From UBA11090 sp035560555 (GTDB lineage Bacteria > Spirochaetota > Spirochaetia > Treponematales > Rectinemataceae): DNA of 47,551 bases. Position 1 is the first letter of the stretch. Each line of letters starts with the position of its first letter. Positions 1-8,588 of the stretch are shown here, piece by piece. The stretch lies in NCBI GenBank assembly GCA_035560555.1, contig DATMZF010000064.1, positions 1-47,551 of the forward strand, given 5' to 3'. The notes beneath the pieces were generated by a model, which searched no databases, had not been told where the DNA came from, and worked only from the letters and a program-made list of their open reading frames with translations. Position numbers and translations under genes: made by a program.

Positions 1-234
1 AAGCTCTTCACCCCGCATTGAGTCTTGCGCCGCGACCGGCGGCTATTCCTGCAAGGCTCCGCTCCCGGCAGCGACACCGAAACATTCATCCACATCGCTT
101 TCACACACCGATCGCGACGTTTTCGGGAGATGTCACGGATCGCTCCGACTTCAACGCCTCTTCGCGTATCGGGTACATTTACCGCCGTTTTGATATATAT
201 CTCAAACCTACTACGAACCGGATCGTCGGTCGCC
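1..234. other. no gene recognised at left edge
   Basis: This is the sequence downstream of the minus-strand LarA-like gene that ends at 235. The plus-strand reading frames crossing it continue antisense into that gene and resemble nothing I recognise. I see no convincing terminator: the only self-complementary stretch is a short AT-rich one near 192-206. Confidence 0.4.
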
Positions 235-1542
235 TTAGGATGGTTTCGATTGAGTTTCCCCTTCTGGAACGAGAAGAAGGTCTCCACTTCTATCAAAGTT
301 CATTTCCTGGAGATCGCCCACTATCCTCAGATTTGGATTTGCTTTGACATCTTCCAGCAACCCTTCGGAAACATAGATGCGTTCCAGCTCCAGCGTGTTT
401 TTGATGACCACAACCCGCGGCTTTTGCCGGGGAGCCAATCCGATGGCCTGGAGCGCGATCTTGATCGTGTCCCTGTCGTCCTTCATGACCATGGGGACGC
501 GTGCTTTCTCGATTCTCCCCGCGGTGATCGCGTTCGTGTAGGTGGCGTTGAAATCGATTTTGTCCAACAGTTTTCTGCTGATCGCGTCCGCCATGCCCAC
601 CCCCATGGCGTTTCCGTGGGATTCGGGTGTCAGGTCGAGCAGGACGATCCTGCCGCAGATCAGGGGGCCATCCTCCATGTGAGACATCCAGAAACGTCCC
701 GTCACGTTGGGGTCGAGCCCGGCGCCCGAGATATTCTTTCCCAATTCGCCGATGACCAGCAGGTCTATGTTGGTAAAATTCAATCGAGGCATCAGTAGCC
801 GCGATAACTTAAGGAGTTCCGGCTCCCGGGTCTTAAATTCCTTCGCGGGAACCGCTTCAATGATGGATGGAAGATCCTTGGCGTTTTCGACGATCGCGAT
901 GCCGAACTGGACGGCGGGAATCTTGTCGAGAATGAACTCTCCGGTCTTGGGAATCAATTCCCTGAAACGGGGGAATCCCAAGGCATGGATGCGCGAGGCT
1001 CCGATATGGTTGCCCATGCCTATCACCAGCATTTTGTAGAGTCCGCTCTCAACCGGCCCCTTGAAACCGGTGTGGCATTTGACGCGATTGACGGGAATGA
1101 TCAAATCGGCTTCATCATACGCGATTCTGTCGAAGCAGACATTGACCCCTGGCTCTACTTCCCCAAGTTCGACAACCTCCATCGAAGATCGGATGGGAAC
1201 GCCCATCGACTCTTCGGTTATCCCGTAGCCGGCCAGGTAGTCAACTTGCCCCTCGGCCGTGGCGCCGCCGTGGCTCCCCATCGACGGGACGATGAAAACG
1301 GCCAGGCCATTTTTCTTTAGCTCGTCGACGATGGTCCGTACGATGATGTCGATTCCGCCTATGCCGCGACTTCCGACGGCGACCGCCGCCTTTAGTCCCG
1401 GAATAAGCAACTTCTTGATCTCCGGTTTCGTCAGTTCGGCGCGGATACCTTCCCGGACATCGATGCCGGAAGTATCAAACCGCTGCTCCACGGCGCAAAT
1501 CCTGGGCAGCTCAGCCTGGGTCTCACCTTTCCATTCGAACAT
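235..1542 (-). CDS. LarA-like (lactate racemase domain) nickel-pincer family protein
   Basis: This 435-residue protein resembles the lactate racemase N-terminal domain family (LarA, formerly DUF2088). The family uses a nickel-pincer nucleotide to racemise or epimerise 2-hydroxyacids. Visible features are SMGSHGGAT at 87-95 (H91), VKCHTGFKG at 154-162, and K170, H179 and H186. These are plausible counterparts of the lysine that holds the cofactor and the nickel and catalytic histidines of LarA, but the alignment is by eye. The ATG follows GGAGGGATC closely. It is the last gene of the catabolic cluster, 117 nt after the crotonase gene, so it may have its own start signals. No LarB, LarC or LarE maturation gene is in the window. 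The substrate is unknown; a hydroxyacid linked to the 4-hydroxybutyryl-CoA route is an inference. Confidence 0.75.
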   Translation of the reverse strand: MFEWKGETQAELPRICAVEQRFDTSGIDVREGIRAELTKPEIKKLLIPGLKAAVAVGSRGIGGIDIIVRTIVDELKKNGLAVFIVPSMGSHGGATAEGQVDYLAGYGITEESMGVPIRSSMEVVELGEVEPGVNVCFDRIAYDEADLIIPVNRVKCHTGFKGPVESGLYKMLVIGMGNHIGASRIHALGFPRFRELIPKTGEFILDKIPAVQFGIAIVENAKDLPSIIEAVPAKEFKTREPELLKLSRLLMPRLNFTNIDLLVIGELGKNISGAGLDPNVTGRFWMSHMEDGPLICGRIVLLDLTPESHGNAMGVGMADAISRKLLDKIDFNATYTNAITAGRIEKARVPMVMKDDRDTIKIALQAIGLAPRQKPRVVVIKNTLELERIYVSEGLLEDVKANPNLRIVGDLQEMNFDRSGDLLLVPEGETQSKPS

Positions 1543-1659
1543 GATCCCTCCACCTTTTCAGCGATCGGGAATCGCCAACCAGGAACGCGACGAACCGCGG
1601 GGTTTAAAATTCGCGAGCGAACCAAATCAAAGGGAAATCGGGAATTGCCCGTAAGGAAT

Positions 1660-2436
1660 TCATTTCCCCTTGAACGCGGGTTCTCGCTTTTCAAGAAAGG
1701 CCTTTACGCCTTCTTCCTTGTCCTCGCTCGCGCAGGCCAGCGCGTGCAGATAGGACTCCATGGTCAAGCCGACCGACAAGGCGGTATCGAACGATCGATT
1801 CACGGCTTCCTTGGCATACATCAACGCCAATGGAGCCTTTTTCGCGAGCTTCCGCGCCATCGCGTTCGCGCCTTCCGCGAGCTCGTCCGGCGGGAAGAGC
1901 TTTGTGACGAGGCCACACCGCAGGGCTTCTTCGGCCGTGATCATCTCCGACGTGAGGATCATGTGCATGGCTCTTCCCAATCCGATGATCCTGGGAAGCC
2001 GCTGCGTCGCCCCATCGCCGGGAATTATCCCAAGATTGATCTCCGGGGCGCCGAACTTGGCGTTTTCCGAGGCGACCCGGATGCTGCATGACAGGGCGAG
2101 CTCCAGCCCCGCGCCCAGGGCATAGCCATTTACCGCCGCTATCGTGGGAGCGTGGAAATCGGAAATCCGGTTGTAGACCGCCTGACGGCGCTGGGTCTGC
2201 GCGCGGCCCTGGATAAAGTCCCTTTCGCCCAACTCGCCAATGTCAGCGCCGGCCATAAAGGCCTTCCCGCCGGCGCCGGTGATGACGAGCGCTTTCAGCT
2301 CGCCATCGCGCTCAAGGGTCGCGAGAATCTTATCCAGTTCCTCTACCATGTCGTCGCACAGGGCATTCATCGGCGGGTTGTCGATGATCAAATGGCCGAC
2401 GCCCTCCGCTTTTTCATAGGAAAAATAGTTATCCAT
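1660..2436 (-). CDS. enoyl-CoA hydratase/isomerase family protein (crotonase)
   Basis: This 258-residue protein has the full single-domain crotonase length. GKAFMAGADIGE at 57-68 and NGYALGAGLELALS at 103-116 form the CoA oxyanion hole. E112 and E132 match the two catalytic glutamates of enoyl-CoA hydratases, the second within FGAPEINLGIIPG. Both acids being present supports hydration of crotonyl-CoA to 3-hydroxybutyryl-CoA rather than a pure isomerase. It sits directly downstream of the 3-hydroxyacyl-CoA dehydrogenase gene (33-nt gap after its stop) and acts in the step before it, converting the product made by the 4-hydroxybutyryl-CoA dehydratase of the same cluster. The enzyme should be cytoplasmic. 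The exact chain length of the substrate cannot be read from the sequence. Confidence 0.9.
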   Translation of the reverse strand: MDNYFSYEKAEGVGHLIIDNPPMNALCDDMVEELDKILATLERDGELKALVITGAGGKAFMAGADIGELGERDFIQGRAQTQRRQAVYNRISDFHAPTIAAVNGYALGAGLELALSCSIRVASENAKFGAPEINLGIIPGDGATQRLPRIIGLGRAMHMILTSEMITAEEALRCGLVTKLFPPDELAEGANAMARKLAKKAPLALMYAKEAVNRSFDTALSVGLTMESYLHALACASEDKEEGVKAFLEKREPAFKGK

Positions 2437-2469
2437 GTTTGCGACCTGCTTTCGTGATGGAATCCCTGG

Positions 2470-3354
2470 TCATCGCTTGAAAAATGCCGACGGCTCAGCC
2501 GGATCCGTGGAATAGTTGTAAAATCCCACCCTGGTCTTCTTCCCGAGGAGGCCGGCCGTCACCATCTGTTCCAGAAGATAGCAGGGCCTGTAGCGCGCGT
2601 CGCCGGTTTTCTTGTAAAGCATCTGCGTTTTCGCGAGATGAATATCCACGCCGATGAGATCGATCAGGGCGAAGGGGCCTATTTTATGGTTGCAGCCCAG
2701 GACCATCGCCTTGTCGATCTCATCGACGGAAGCGATGCCTTCCTGCAACACCCACACCGCCTCGTTGAGCATGCCGGACAATATTCGACTCGTGACGCCC
2801 GCCGGCCCCTCGGTCTTGGTGACTACGGGATCTTTGTTCAGGCTCAGCGCGAGTTCTTTCGTTCGCTCCAAAGTGCTTTTCGAAGTGAGCATTCCCGGCA
2901 TGATTTCAACGAGTTTCATGATCGCCGGCGGGTTGAAAAAGTGCATGCCGACGACACGCTCGGGGGTTTTTGTCGCCGAGGCGATCTGCGTGATGGAGCA
3001 GGAGGTCGTGTTTGTGGCCAGGGTGGCTTCCGGCTTTGTCTTTTCGTCCAATTCCTTGAAAATGTTTTGCTTCAAAGCGACATCTTCCAGGACGGCCTCG
3101 ATAACGAAATCGGCATTTTCGACCTTGTCCAGGTTTTCGACCATATGGATCCGACTCATGATTCCCGCGGCTTCGTCCTTGGTCATCTTTCCTTTTTCAA
3201 TTTGCTTGTCCAGGCCGGCCGCGACAATTTCAAGATTCTTTTTTACGAGATCCAGGCTCATATCGGAAAGATAGACATCGTTCTCCGCCTGGGCGGCGAC
3301 CTGGGCTATGCCCCGTCCCATCGTTCCGGCCCCGATAATAAAAATCGTCCGCAT
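2470..3354 (-). CDS. 3-hydroxyacyl-CoA dehydrogenase (3-hydroxybutyryl-CoA type)
   Basis: This 294-residue protein is the short stand-alone form typical of 3-hydroxybutyryl-CoA dehydrogenases. It oxidises 3-hydroxyacyl-CoA to 3-oxoacyl-CoA with NAD(P). The Rossmann motif GAGTMGRGIAQ lies at 8-18. HFFNPP holds the catalytic histidine (H138), paired with E150 in KLVEIMPG. The C-terminal helical domain ends in LGKKTRVGFYNYS. The start at 3354 is preferred because GAGGTG lies six bases upstream; the nine-base longer GTG form lacks a ribosome site. It is flanked by thiolase upstream and crotonase downstream, as expected for a C4 CoA route ending in acetyl-CoA. Confidence 0.93.
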   Translation of the reverse strand: MRTIFIIGAGTMGRGIAQVAAQAENDVYLSDMSLDLVKKNLEIVAAGLDKQIEKGKMTKDEAAGIMSRIHMVENLDKVENADFVIEAVLEDVALKQNIFKELDEKTKPEATLATNTTSCSITQIASATKTPERVVGMHFFNPPAIMKLVEIMPGMLTSKSTLERTKELALSLNKDPVVTKTEGPAGVTSRILSGMLNEAVWVLQEGIASVDEIDKAMVLGCNHKIGPFALIDLIGVDIHLAKTQMLYKKTGDARYRPCYLLEQMVTAGLLGKKTRVGFYNYSTDPAEPSAFFKR

Positions 3355-3392
3355 TGTATTCACCTCGCGTCACATCAGTTTAGTCGGTCAGA

Positions 3393-4574
3393 TCAGTTTA
3401 ATCGTTCGACGATCAGGGCCACGCCCTGTCCGCCGCCGATGCAAAGGCTGACCATGCCCAATTTCTTATCCCGGTTTTTCAGCGCGTAGAGAAGGGTCGT
3501 CAGTATTTTGGCCCCGGTGGCGCCCACGGGATGCCCGAGCGCGATGGCGCCACCGTTCACGTTGAGCTTGCTCCTGTCCAGCTTCAGTTCCCGGTCGCAG
3601 GCGATGACCTGAGCCGCGAAAGCCTCGTTCAATTCGATCAGGTCGATATCCCGCAGCGCGAGCCCCGCCTTCTTCAGCGCTTTCGGTATAGCCAGGGCCG
3701 GTCCCAAACCCATAGATTTCGGGTCGAGTGCCACATAGGAATATGAGCGTATGACAGCCATCGGCTTGAGGCCCATTTCCCTAGCCCTCTCTTCCGACAT
3801 CAGCAGCACCGCCGACGCAGCGTCGCACAGAGCGCAACTGTTCCCCGCCGTCACCGTTCCGTTTTCGAGGAATACGGGCGGCAATTTCCCAAGCTTTTCG
3901 AGGGATATGTCGTCGCGGGGAATTTCTTCGCTCTTCACCACGTTGACGGCCTTCTTTTCCTGGATCGTCATCGGCAGCACTTCTTCGTCAAAGAGGCCGC
4001 CCTCCATGGCTTTCAACGCCTTCAAGTGGCTTTCCAGGGAAAACTCATCCTGTTCCTGGCGGGAGATGCCGTACTTCTCGACGAGAAGTTCGGCGGTGTT
4101 GCCCATCATCATCCCCGCCAGCTGGCACATAAATCCATCCTTATGCAGCACATCGCAGGCCTTGCCGTCCCCCATGCGCTGTCCCCACCGGAGCGTGGGC
4201 ATGATGAAAGGCACCTGCGTGGATGACTCGGTGCCGCCAGCCAGGACTATATCTTCCTCGCCAGCGGCGATGCTCAGCGCTCCCAATTCGATAGCGCGCA
4301 GGCTTGAGGCGCAGCGCAGGTTCACCGTAAAAGCGGGACAGCTGACAGGGAGCCCTCCCTTCACCGTACACAGCCTCGCCGGATTCGGCCCGACGCCCGC
4401 CTGCCAGCCATTGCCGAATATGACCTGGCCAACGTCTTCCGGGGCTATTCCCGCCCTGCGCACCGATTCCCCGACAACCGCGGCCCCGAGATCCACCGCC
4501 GTGAGATTCTTGAAGGCGCCGCCAAAACTCCCACCCGCCGTCCTCACCGCGCTGACGATGACTACATTCCTCAT
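3393..4574 (-). CDS. acetyl-CoA acetyltransferase (thiolase)
   Basis: This 393-residue protein is a biosynthetic/degradative thiolase that should cleave acetoacetyl-CoA with CoA into two acetyl-CoA. The nucleophilic cysteine is C88 in NLRCASS. NEAFA, GHPVG (H348) and the second active cysteine C378 in SLCIGGGQG are all present. The usual GNASGINDGAA segment reads GNSCALCDAASA, a cysteine-rich variation that leaves the fold motif recognisable. The ATG at 4574 follows GAGGAG. The gene lies 29 nt after the 4-hydroxybutyryl-CoA dehydratase gene and 38 nt before the dehydrogenase gene. The direction of reaction is inferred from the neighbours. Confidence 0.93.
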   Translation of the reverse strand: MRNVVIVSAVRTAGGSFGGAFKNLTAVDLGAAVVGESVRRAGIAPEDVGQVIFGNGWQAGVGPNPARLCTVKGGLPVSCPAFTVNLRCASSLRAIELGALSIAAGEEDIVLAGGTESSTQVPFIMPTLRWGQRMGDGKACDVLHKDGFMCQLAGMMMGNTAELLVEKYGISRQEQDEFSLESHLKALKAMEGGLFDEEVLPMTIQEKKAVNVVKSEEIPRDDISLEKLGKLPPVFLENGTVTAGNSCALCDAASAVLLMSEERAREMGLKPMAVIRSYSYVALDPKSMGLGPALAIPKALKKAGLALRDIDLIELNEAFAAQVIACDRELKLDRSKLNVNGGAIALGHPVGATGAKILTTLLYALKNRDKKLGMVSLCIGGGQGVALIVERLN

Positions 4575-4603
4575 GACTTTAGCTCCTCGTTTCTTTAAAC
4601 CAC

Positions 4604-6040
4604 TTAGCTCTCTATCCCAGCGAGTCTTTTGCTCAGCTTTTTCTTGCCTTCCACATCGGACTCGCGCATTATCGTTATCCTATGCGCTTCCGGCGAACCT
4701 CCGCCATGTATATCCGACACGGTGTCGGCGCTCTCCAAGGTCAGCTTTTCGACCAATCGCAGCATTTTTATGCGATCTTCGGCCGAAACGCTCTCGGAGC
4801 CCTTCATATACTTCTTCAGCAGCGGGCCAATCTCGGGATTTTCGAAGTCCTTGTCAGAAGGCAAGTCGCAGGCGAAGCCGCCGGCTATATCGATCAGGAG
4901 CCTTCCGACTTCGGCCATCTCCTTCCCCTCGTGCAGCTTGGAGGCGTTCGCGAGGACGGGATCTATGAAATACGTGCCGGAGGCTTGTTGATCCCCCTCA
5001 TAGGAGGCGGCGATGCTGCAACCGTACAGGGTTTCCGCTCTGTGGATCATGTCGATGATTTTCTCGCGGAGGTGGCTCACTTTCTGCGTGCCGTTGTATT
5101 CCATCATGTTCATGGCGGCGCCGATCATGCAGTCGATCTTCCCCGCCTTGCAGCCGCCATGGCTCTGCCTGTGGAATGAGGAGAAGCGCATCACCAGCTC
5201 TCCGGCGAATTCCGTCTCGCCGTACATGAACACCCGGCTCCAGGGGACGAACACATCGTTGAAAATCACCGTGGGGCAATATTTGGAGTATTTTATATTC
5301 CCTCGATCGCAGCCCTGAAGCTCGCGCATATCGAGGGTGGACCTTCCGACGACGTGGATGATTCCGGGCGTATCCACGGGAAGCGCGAAAGCGATGGCAT
5401 AGTCCTTGTCTTCTTTTTTCATCGCGCGCGTCGGCAGCACGATGATCTCATGCGAAGAGAGGGAGCCGGTCTGATGCGCCTTGGCTCCGCGCACGACGAT
5501 GCCGTCCTCCTTTTCTTCGATCACGCGCAAATACTGGTCCTTATCCGCCTGCTCGAAGGGTCCCAGGGAACGATCGCCCTTGACGTCGGTCACTCCGGCG
5601 TTGCAGGTGAGATCGTTCTTTTGGACATATTTCAGGAATTCCAGAAACCTGGCGTTATACTGGGTTTTATACTTCTGGTCGATGTTGTAGGTGACGATGG
5701 AAAGGGCGCTGATACAGTCCAGGCCCGTGCAGCGCTGGAAGCAGGTCCCGACCCTGCCGCCGAGCATCCGGTTGTTTTTCACTCTCGCCACCAAGTCTTC
5801 CCGCGATCTGGGAGGCAGAGTGAAGCGATTGATCTCCTCCCCGATCAGGCTGCTCTTCGTTATCATCGAATCGCGATGTTCCGGGGTTTCGGCGACCGCA
5901 TAGGTTTCCCCCGTCGCCTCGATCCCCGCCCTGATCCTGGGATTGTCCACGAAATTCTCGACCCTCTCGCCGAACATATAGACCGTCGGCTTCAGTTTTC
6001 TCAACGACTCGATGTACTCGGCCTTTGTCTTGACTGCCAT
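4604..6040 (-). CDS. abfD: 4-hydroxybutyryl-CoA dehydratase / vinylacetyl-CoA isomerase
   Basis: This 478-residue protein belongs to the HpaB-related family and follows the clostridial AbfD sequence closely throughout (YIESLRKL, VYMFGE, KAHQTGS, FHRQSHGGCK, IAGG). AbfD converts 4-hydroxybutyryl-CoA to crotonyl-CoA by a radical mechanism using FAD and a [4Fe-4S] cluster. All four cluster ligands are present: C100 and C104 in TCFQRC, H290 and C297 in FHRQSHGGC. Flavin monooxygenases of the wider family lack this set, which makes the dehydratase call strong. The start at 6040 is chosen over the ATG at 6046 because GGGAG then has normal spacing. It lies between KorC and thiolase, and its product feeds the crotonase. 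Confidence 0.92.
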   Translation of the reverse strand: MAVKTKAEYIESLRKLKPTVYMFGERVENFVDNPRIRAGIEATGETYAVAETPEHRDSMITKSSLIGEEINRFTLPPRSREDLVARVKNNRMLGGRVGTCFQRCTGLDCISALSIVTYNIDQKYKTQYNARFLEFLKYVQKNDLTCNAGVTDVKGDRSLGPFEQADKDQYLRVIEEKEDGIVVRGAKAHQTGSLSSHEIIVLPTRAMKKEDKDYAIAFALPVDTPGIIHVVGRSTLDMRELQGCDRGNIKYSKYCPTVIFNDVFVPWSRVFMYGETEFAGELVMRFSSFHRQSHGGCKAGKIDCMIGAAMNMMEYNGTQKVSHLREKIIDMIHRAETLYGCSIAASYEGDQQASGTYFIDPVLANASKLHEGKEMAEVGRLLIDIAGGFACDLPSDKDFENPEIGPLLKKYMKGSESVSAEDRIKMLRLVEKLTLESADTVSDIHGGGSPEAHRITIMRESDVEGKKKLSKRLAGIES

Positions 6041-6081
6041 GACCATTCTCCCTTTGCTCGTTCCGCCCTTATTTGCCTGGG

Positions 6082-6618
6082 TTATTCCGCCAGCGCGAAA
6101 CCTTCCGCCAACGCTTTCCTGTTCAGGTTTTCCGTTCCTTTTGGAATTCGATTGAGCACCGCCTTCTCGATGGCTTCCCTGCTCACGATCTTGGTGATGG
6201 CGACGAGAGCGCCCAACGTCACCATGTTGACCGTAACCTCGTTGCCAACCTTATTGATCGCCGTTTCCACTATCGGCAGGCTGAAGGTTTTCGCCCTGGT
6301 TTTGAGATCTTCGTCGACTTTGACCTTGGAATCCACGATGAGAATTCCCTGAGATTTTATGGTATTCCCATACTTCCTGATCGCTTCCTGGGTCAGCGCC
6401 ACGAGGATATCGGGGTTTTCGATTTCGGGGAAATGAATCGCGCCTTCGCTGATAATCACTTCCGACTTGCTGGCTCCGCCTCTCGCCTCGGGTCCGTACG
6501 ATTGATTATGCGTGGCGTTGAGGTCGTCGTAGATCGCGGCGGCTTCTGCCAGGATAATCCCGCCCAGAACGACGCCCTGTCCGCCCGAGCCGCTTATGAC
6601 TATTTCTTTTCTTTCCAT
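6082..6618 (-). CDS. korC: 2-oxoacid:ferredoxin oxidoreductase, gamma subunit
   Basis: This 178-residue protein is the gamma subunit of a four-subunit 2-oxoacid:ferredoxin oxidoreductase. GSGGQGVVLGGIILAEAA at 10-27 and SYGPEARGGASKSEVIIS at 40-57 are characteristic; the latter contributes to CoA binding in this superfamily. The enzyme decarboxylates a 2-oxoacid and forms acyl-CoA, reducing ferredoxin. The gene starts four bases after the stop of the beta-subunit gene, so the subunits are co-translated. Substrate (2-oxoglutarate, branched-chain 2-oxoacids or another) cannot be decided from the sequence. Its position just before the 4-hydroxybutyryl-CoA dehydratase gene suggests functional coupling. 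Confidence 0.9.
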   Translation of the reverse strand: MERKEIVISGSGGQGVVLGGIILAEAAAIYDDLNATHNQSYGPEARGGASKSEVIISEGAIHFPEIENPDILVALTQEAIRKYGNTIKSQGILIVDSKVKVDEDLKTRAKTFSLPIVETAINKVGNEVTVNMVTLGALVAITKIVSREAIEKAVLNRIPKGTENLNRKALAEGFALAE

Positions 6619-6622
6619 CGCC

Positions 6623-7441
6623 TTATCCTCTCGCGCCGCAGTTTTTTTTCAGCTCCGCGTATGCCTTCACCAATTCGGGAACGTTTTTGTTCACGAACTC
6701 GCCTATCGTAAACTTGCCATCCAGCGCTTCGGGGCTCATCGCCGCGGCCGCCTTTACGTTCACGGCATTGTCGCGCTGCCACTCGAGCATCGCGGTGGGC
6801 GTTTTCATCTTGTTGCGGCGCCCGAAGCCGATCGGGCACTGGGATACGGCTTCCACAAAGGAAAAACCTTCGTGCGCCATCGCCTTGGTGATGAGCTGCT
6901 CAAGCAGCGTCACGTGGTATGCGGTGCTCCTGGCCACATAGCTTGCCCCGGCGCCTTCGGCGAGCTTGCAGACATCGAAAGACTGCTCCATCATTCCATA
7001 GGGCGAGGTCGTGGCGTATTTTCCCATCGGGGTCAGCGGAGAATACTGTCCGCCTGTCATGCCGTAGATGCTGTTGTTGATCAGTATCGCCGTGATGTCG
7101 ATATTCCGGCGGCAGGTCTGGATCAGGTGATTTCCCCCAATTCCGGCGCCGTCGCCATCGCCGGTTATCACGATTACCTTCATCTCGGGCCTGGCGAGCT
7201 TGAATCCGGTGGCGAAGCTGAGAGCCCTGCCATGGGTTGTCTGGAAGGTATTGAAATCGATGATGGCGTTGGTCCTCGCCGAGCATCCGATCCCGGTGAT
7301 GACCATGACCTCGTCGCGCTTGTACCCCATGTTGGCGATGGCTCTCACCACCGCCCCGAGCACGATGCCGGTGCCGCATCCGGGGCACCAAATATGAGGC
7401 ATCTTGTTCGTTCTCAGATAATCCTGAACATGTGCTGACAT
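6623..7441 (-). CDS. korB: 2-oxoacid:ferredoxin oxidoreductase, beta (TPP-binding) subunit
   Basis: This 272-residue protein is the thiamine-diphosphate-binding subunit. WCPGCGTG near residue 20 and GIGCSART near 50 are typical of the family. GDGDGAGIGGNH is the Mg-TPP motif and NNSIYGMTGGQYSPLTP follows, as in 2-oxoglutarate and 2-oxoisovalerate ferredoxin oxidoreductases. The ATG directly abuts the TAA stop of the alpha-subunit gene, and GAGG overlaps that stop region, so translation is tightly coupled. The pyruvate-type enzymes usually carry extra cysteines and fused subunits, so a Kor/Vor-type enzyme is more likely than pyruvate oxidoreductase. It acts in the cytoplasm. Confidence 0.92.
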   Translation of the reverse strand: MSAHVQDYLRTNKMPHIWCPGCGTGIVLGAVVRAIANMGYKRDEVMVITGIGCSARTNAIIDFNTFQTTHGRALSFATGFKLARPEMKVIVITGDGDGAGIGGNHLIQTCRRNIDITAILINNSIYGMTGGQYSPLTPMGKYATTSPYGMMEQSFDVCKLAEGAGASYVARSTAYHVTLLEQLITKAMAHEGFSFVEAVSQCPIGFGRRNKMKTPTAMLEWQRDNAVNVKAAAAMSPEALDGKFTIGEFVNKNVPELVKAYAELKKNCGARG

Positions 7442-8584
7442 TTACCTCACCTCTTTTACGGCATCGAGAATCTGGTCGGGCGTTATCATTTTCCCGTCGA
7501 ATCGATTCACCTGGCGCACGGCCGCCTTTTTGTCTTTCAGCGCGCGCTCCACTTCGCCGACGAGCTGCCCCATGTTCATTTCGGCGACGATGATCGCTTT
7601 CACTTTGTCCCCGTATTTTTCCACTACTTCCCGCGGGAAGGGCCAGAGCGTGAGAGCCTTTATCAGGCCCAGCTTTATGCCCTGCTGGCGAGCCGTCTCG
7701 ACCGCGCTGCGCGCCGAGCGGGCCGTGCATCCATAGGCGAACAACGCAATTTCGGCGTCGTCCATCATGATTTCCTCCGTCATGACTATTTCGCTACGGC
7801 GCCTTTCGACCTTGCGGTGCAGACGGGTGAGCAGTTTGACCGCTACCTGCGAATCGTTGGTGGCGGGGTATCCGCCCTCATCGTAGTTGTTGCTGGTCAT
7901 GTGATACCGATAACCGATGCCATAGGGCATGAAGGGCGGCACATCGTCTTCATCCGGCTTAAAGGGCAGGAAATCCTTTGCCGGCAGAGCGGCTCTCTTC
8001 CGTTCGACCAGTTCGATTTGGGAACTATCGGGGATAATCACCTTCTCGCGCAGATGTCCCACGATCGCGTCGGCCAGAAGGATGACCGGCGTTCTCAGCA
8101 TTTCGGAAAAGTTGATGGCCTTGATCGTCAGGATGTAGTATTCGTACACGGTCGACGGGCAGAGGACGACGATCGGGTGATCGCCATGCGTTCCCCAGCG
8201 GGCCTGCATCACATCCATTTGGGACGGAAGCGTGGGCATTCCCGTGCTAGGCCCTCCGCGCTGGACATCCACGATGACGCAGGGCACCTGCACCATGGCG
8301 GCGTATCCCAAGTTCTCCTGCATCAGCGTGAAGCCGGGGCCGCTCGTAGCGGTGAGGCTTTTCATACCGCCGATGGAGGCGCCGATGATGGCCCCCATGC
8401 TGGCGATTTCGTCTTCCATCTGTATGAAAATGCCGCCCAGCTTAGGCAATTCCTTCGCGAGAATCTCGGCGATTTCCGTCGCGGGAGTGATGGGGTATCC
8501 AGCGAAAAACCTGACCCCGGCGTCGAGCGCCGCCATCGCGCAGGCTTCGTTTCCCTGTAAAAGCTTTACATGCTGTTCTGCCAT
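7442..8584 (-). CDS. korA: 2-oxoacid:ferredoxin oxidoreductase, alpha subunit
   Basis: This 380-residue protein is the alpha subunit (pyrimidine-binding and transketolase C-terminal type domains). LLQGNEACAMAALDAGVRF, YPITPATEIAE, TATSGPGFTLMQE and DVQRGGPSTGMPT are hallmark motifs. A start at 8584 gives the sequence MAEQHVKLLQGNEAC and is supported by GGAAGGA across the end of the ferredoxin gene. A 16-residue longer form from 8632 would run back over the ferredoxin coding sequence and is unlikely. The order ferredoxin, alpha, beta, gamma is typical of Kor and Vor operons. The acyl-CoA product is inferred to enter the CoA pathway encoded immediately downstream. Confidence 0.92.
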   Translation of the reverse strand: MAEQHVKLLQGNEACAMAALDAGVRFFAGYPITPATEIAEILAKELPKLGGIFIQMEDEIASMGAIIGASIGGMKSLTATSGPGFTLMQENLGYAAMVQVPCVIVDVQRGGPSTGMPTLPSQMDVMQARWGTHGDHPIVVLCPSTVYEYYILTIKAINFSEMLRTPVILLADAIVGHLREKVIIPDSSQIELVERKRAALPAKDFLPFKPDEDDVPPFMPYGIGYRYHMTSNNYDEGGYPATNDSQVAVKLLTRLHRKVERRRSEIVMTEEIMMDDAEIALFAYGCTARSARSAVETARQQGIKLGLIKALTLWPFPREVVEKYGDKVKAIIVAEMNMGQLVGEVERALKDKKAAVRQVNRFDGKMITPDQILDAVKEVR

Positions 8585-8588
8585 CTTC

